The position numbers and the translations under genes are program-made. 64,000 nt of DNA from Nyssa sinensis (lineage: Eukaryota; Streptophyta; Magnoliopsida; Cornales; Nyssaceae). The notes below the pieces were generated by a model that saw only the letters and a program-made list of their open reading frames with translations, made no database searches and was not told the origin of the DNA. Positions 61,969-64,000 of the stretch are shown here, piece by piece. The number at the start of each line of letters is the position of its first letter. The first letter of the stretch is position 1. The stretch covers positions 53,292,347 to 53,356,346 of the forward strand of contig CM018048.1 of the NCBI GenBank assembly GCA_008638375.1. Reading direction: 5' to 3'.

Positions 61969-62275
61969 AATCATTTACTGAGTATATCCATGCATTAACT
62001 CGGTATTTGGATGAATGAGTCGGCAGCTAATTAAATCTTAGTGTCACCCATGAGTGGACTGAAGAAAGCTCTCTTCTACCCTAATCAACAATGAAAAAAA
62101 ACCCTAAGATGCAAACTTATAAAACAGATCTATGTGAGTTCCATGTAGGAAAAAACTAAAGATCACCGTTTAAGCCCTAGAGCAAATCAACCCATCATCC
62201 TCTTGGTGTGGTGAGAAGTGCTCAACTGGGACACGTACAAGAGATCATCAACCTAAGAAGGTAGGGGTTAAAATT

Positions 62276-62278
<3 letters not shown>

Positions 62279-62316
<38 letters not shown>
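62279..62316. repeat. (GA)n microsatellite in the MIR319 5' region
   Basis: About 38 bp of AG repeats. On the minus strand it is a (CT)n tract roughly 200 bp before the hairpin and about 75 bp after the inferred transcription start. Confidence 0.95.
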
Positions 62317-62317
<1 letters not shown>

Positions 62318-62420
62318 CTGTGCGTTGAAGGAAAGATCAAAGAAAGGACCCTATGAAGAATTGAGCTTCAACTATCACAGACTCAACCAAGCAACTCATA
62401 GGAGGTGAGTGGAAGAATGG

Positions 62421-62430
62421 CTTTAAATAG
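62421..62430 (-). promoter_or_regulatory. candidate TATA box of MIR319
   Basis: The minus strand reads CTATTTAAAG, 340 bp before the hairpin. It would place the transcription start near 62390. There is no other evidence for the start. Confidence 0.45.
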
Positions 62431-62439
62431 ATGGTAGAG

Positions 62440-63950
62440 AGGAAGTGATTTGACAATATTATGGTTTAAATATAGTAATAAGAAAAAGAAAGGGATTTAT
62501 TCATATTCTTCCTTTTATTATGTGTTGCCCTGTACACTCCCTCCAATCTTATTGCATTCTGGAAAGCTCATTACTTCCTTTGCATATGCCCTCGCTTTTT
62601 CAAAATTTAATACATAGTACTCCATATGATAATAGATAACAGTAGTGGATGAAGATAAGTATGTATTCTAGTACCGACACTCAACCACTAATTACCATGC
62701 TATGATTAACAGATTGATCTCTTGCTAATTTTATTGACAAATATATATATATATATATATTCTCATATTACATTTATCTGGATTATATGTGCGTCTGTGT
62801 GAAACGGCAAACTTGTTTTTTTTCCCAAATGTAAGTTAATATGCGTATTCATGAGTCCAAAATATGCTAATTGTTGAGAACCTAGTGGAGATTCCTGAAA
62901 AAACCTACATTTAGCTAGGGTTTCTATTCAGGTTGAGAAAACACTCTTTTGGACTGGCATAACCCTAATTTGACAAGTCCCAATAGCCTTTCTGTGTGTT
63001 ATTATATTTTATGCCTTTGTCTAACCTACTGGTGTACTTTATATATAGTTTCACTGTCCTGGTTTGAGAACATGCAAATCCTGGAAGTGATTAATATTAA
63101 TATCATATAACACGTCTGCCAGATCCTTTTGGACCAAATTCTCCCCAAGTCATATAATATATATATATATTTATGTCGTCATAAAAACCAATCAGTACCA
63201 TTCAGTATGACATTAAACTTAAAATCAAGTATAAAACCATATCCATATACTTTTCATATTTCTGCACATCTAGGCTGTGCTTGACCAGCTGCCAATCAAA
63301 GACCTTTTACCTTAAGTCCTGGTCTTACCGATAGAATTTTCGCATGACTCTGCTTTTCTGCCCTTAAGGCTGATACCTCTTCTGGATTTCTTTGTTTTAG
63401 TCTAGCTGTTTAGCTTGTTCCCCCCCTCTCTGGGTTTGCATTACTCTTTCTCTTCTTCTAATAATAGCAAACATTTTTACTAAAAAAAAAATAAATACAA
63501 CCCTCCATAAACTGAGAACCCAATTAATATCGCGTTTCAATTTGATGATTAATACTGAAAAATCCATTTTGAGTGAGAACTTCGTGGAAATTAGACATTC
63601 GGAAAGTAACCATTTCCTTTATATTTAGTTATTTCTCAGGCCCACAAACCTCAAGGTTTGAGCATAGTATAGTTGATTTGGACGAGATGATTTAAAAATA
63701 AAACAAATAAAAAAATTTAAGTGGATTGATTCACTTTTTTCTCGTTTGGATATTTTAAATAAAGAAAAAAAAATTATTAGAAAAATATGTTTGAGTGGTT
63801 AGGCTTATTTTTTCAATCTCTCCCAAACTTAATAGATTTGGAAAGAAAGCATAGTTCATTGAATAAAAATTTTTAAATACTAAAAATGCCTTTAATACAT
63901 GAATTAAAAATTAAAATTATTTTCAAACAAAAAAAATATAATTGTCAATT
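62440..63950. other. MIR319 upstream region and right-hand spacer
   Basis: No coding signal. TA tracts occur at about 62742-62760 and 63154-63172. Cis-regulatory elements of MIR319 would lie here but none can be named with confidence. Confidence 0.4.
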
Positions 63951-63952
63951 AC

Positions 63953-64000
63953 TTATATATATATATATATATATATATATTCTTTTCTTTTCTTTTCTTT
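63953..64000. repeat. (AT)n followed by (TTTTC)n
   Basis: An AT microsatellite (63953-63980) runs into at least four TTTTC units, cut by the end of the window. Confidence 0.9.

Larger units (their letters stand above)
61899..62081 (-). ncRNA. MIR319: MIR319 precursor hairpin
   Basis: Long plant microRNA stem-loop, about 183 nt, the size usual for MIR159/MIR319. The 3' arm contains a 21-nt sequence at 61907-61927 (minus strand) that is identical to canonical miR319 (begins TTGGACTGAAG, ends GCTCCCT). The 5' arm (62052-62072) carries the matching star strand AGAGCTTTCTTCAGTCC... and pairs with it over nearly the full length. The stem continues with GGGTGACACTAAGAT, TTAATTAGCTGCCGACTCAT on one side and GATGCGGGAGACAAATTGAA, TCTTAAGCTTCC on the other, wording conserved in MIR319 genes across plants. 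miR319 guides cleavage of class II (CIN-type) TCP mRNAs and some MYBs, so it controls leaf shape, growth and petal development. Processing is base-to-loop... that is, from the loop end, which explains the conserved upper stem. Confidence 0.95.

Noticed and set aside
41788..62081. Functional link between HWS and MIR319 because they share the window
   Set aside because: HWS is known to affect miRNA pathways, but the two loci are 19 kb apart with another gene between them. Linkage alone supports nothing.

Overview
The window is nuclear DNA of a flowering plant, most likely a eudicot. It is strongly AT-rich, has long gene-poor spacers, GT-AG introns, TATA boxes, many (TA)n and (GA)n microsatellites, and many small transposon relics. 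The protein genes are plant families: dirigent, CHX, HAWAIIAN SKIRT and BRANCHLESS TRICHOME/At5g41620-like. The species cannot be named from sequence alone.

Layout. 0.2-2.1 kb: decayed LTR element of Ty3/gypsy type. 2.7-2.95 kb: GC-richer stretch that looks like the 5' end of a minus-strand transcript. 5.6-6.1 and 12.1-12.7 kb: two intronless dirigent genes, both minus strand and both 186 aa, separated by a duplicated spacer and a hAT-like element. 14-25 kb: gene-free and repeat-rich, with a hAT-type MITE carrying an 8-bp target duplication, a 387-bp TRIM element with a perfect 5-bp target duplication, a LINE RNase H relic, a Harbinger-like MITE and a duplicated (GA)n unit. 25.7-29.3 kb: a three-exon CHX cation/H+ antiporter (803 aa), minus strand, with a probable leader exon near 31.1-31.3 kb and a decayed tandem copy of its last codons behind the stop. 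31.3-38.4 kb: MITEs and AT-rich spacer. 38.5-43.0 kb: the HAWAIIAN SKIRT F-box gene, plus strand, coding in one exon, with a probable 2.75-kb leader intron that contains an antisense LTR relic. 43-50 kb: spacer with MITEs. 50.2-53.8 kb: three-exon coiled-coil gene of the At5g41620/BRANCHLESS TRICHOME-related family, plus strand, with a compensated frameshift in exon 1. 54-61 kb: spacer. 61.9-62.1 kb: a MIR319 precursor on the minus strand, with a likely TATA box at 62.42 kb.

The genes do not form one pathway. Dirigent proteins steer phenoxy-radical coupling in the apoplast, the CHX protein handles monovalent cations and pH in endomembranes, HWS is an SCF F-box subunit in organ growth and organ fusion, and miR319 represses class II TCP genes. 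The least expected observations are the out-of-frame conserved motif in the coiled-coil gene, the duplicated CHX 3' end at an exact 100-bp offset, the compact TRIM, and the MIR319 hairpin with its second conserved duplex.
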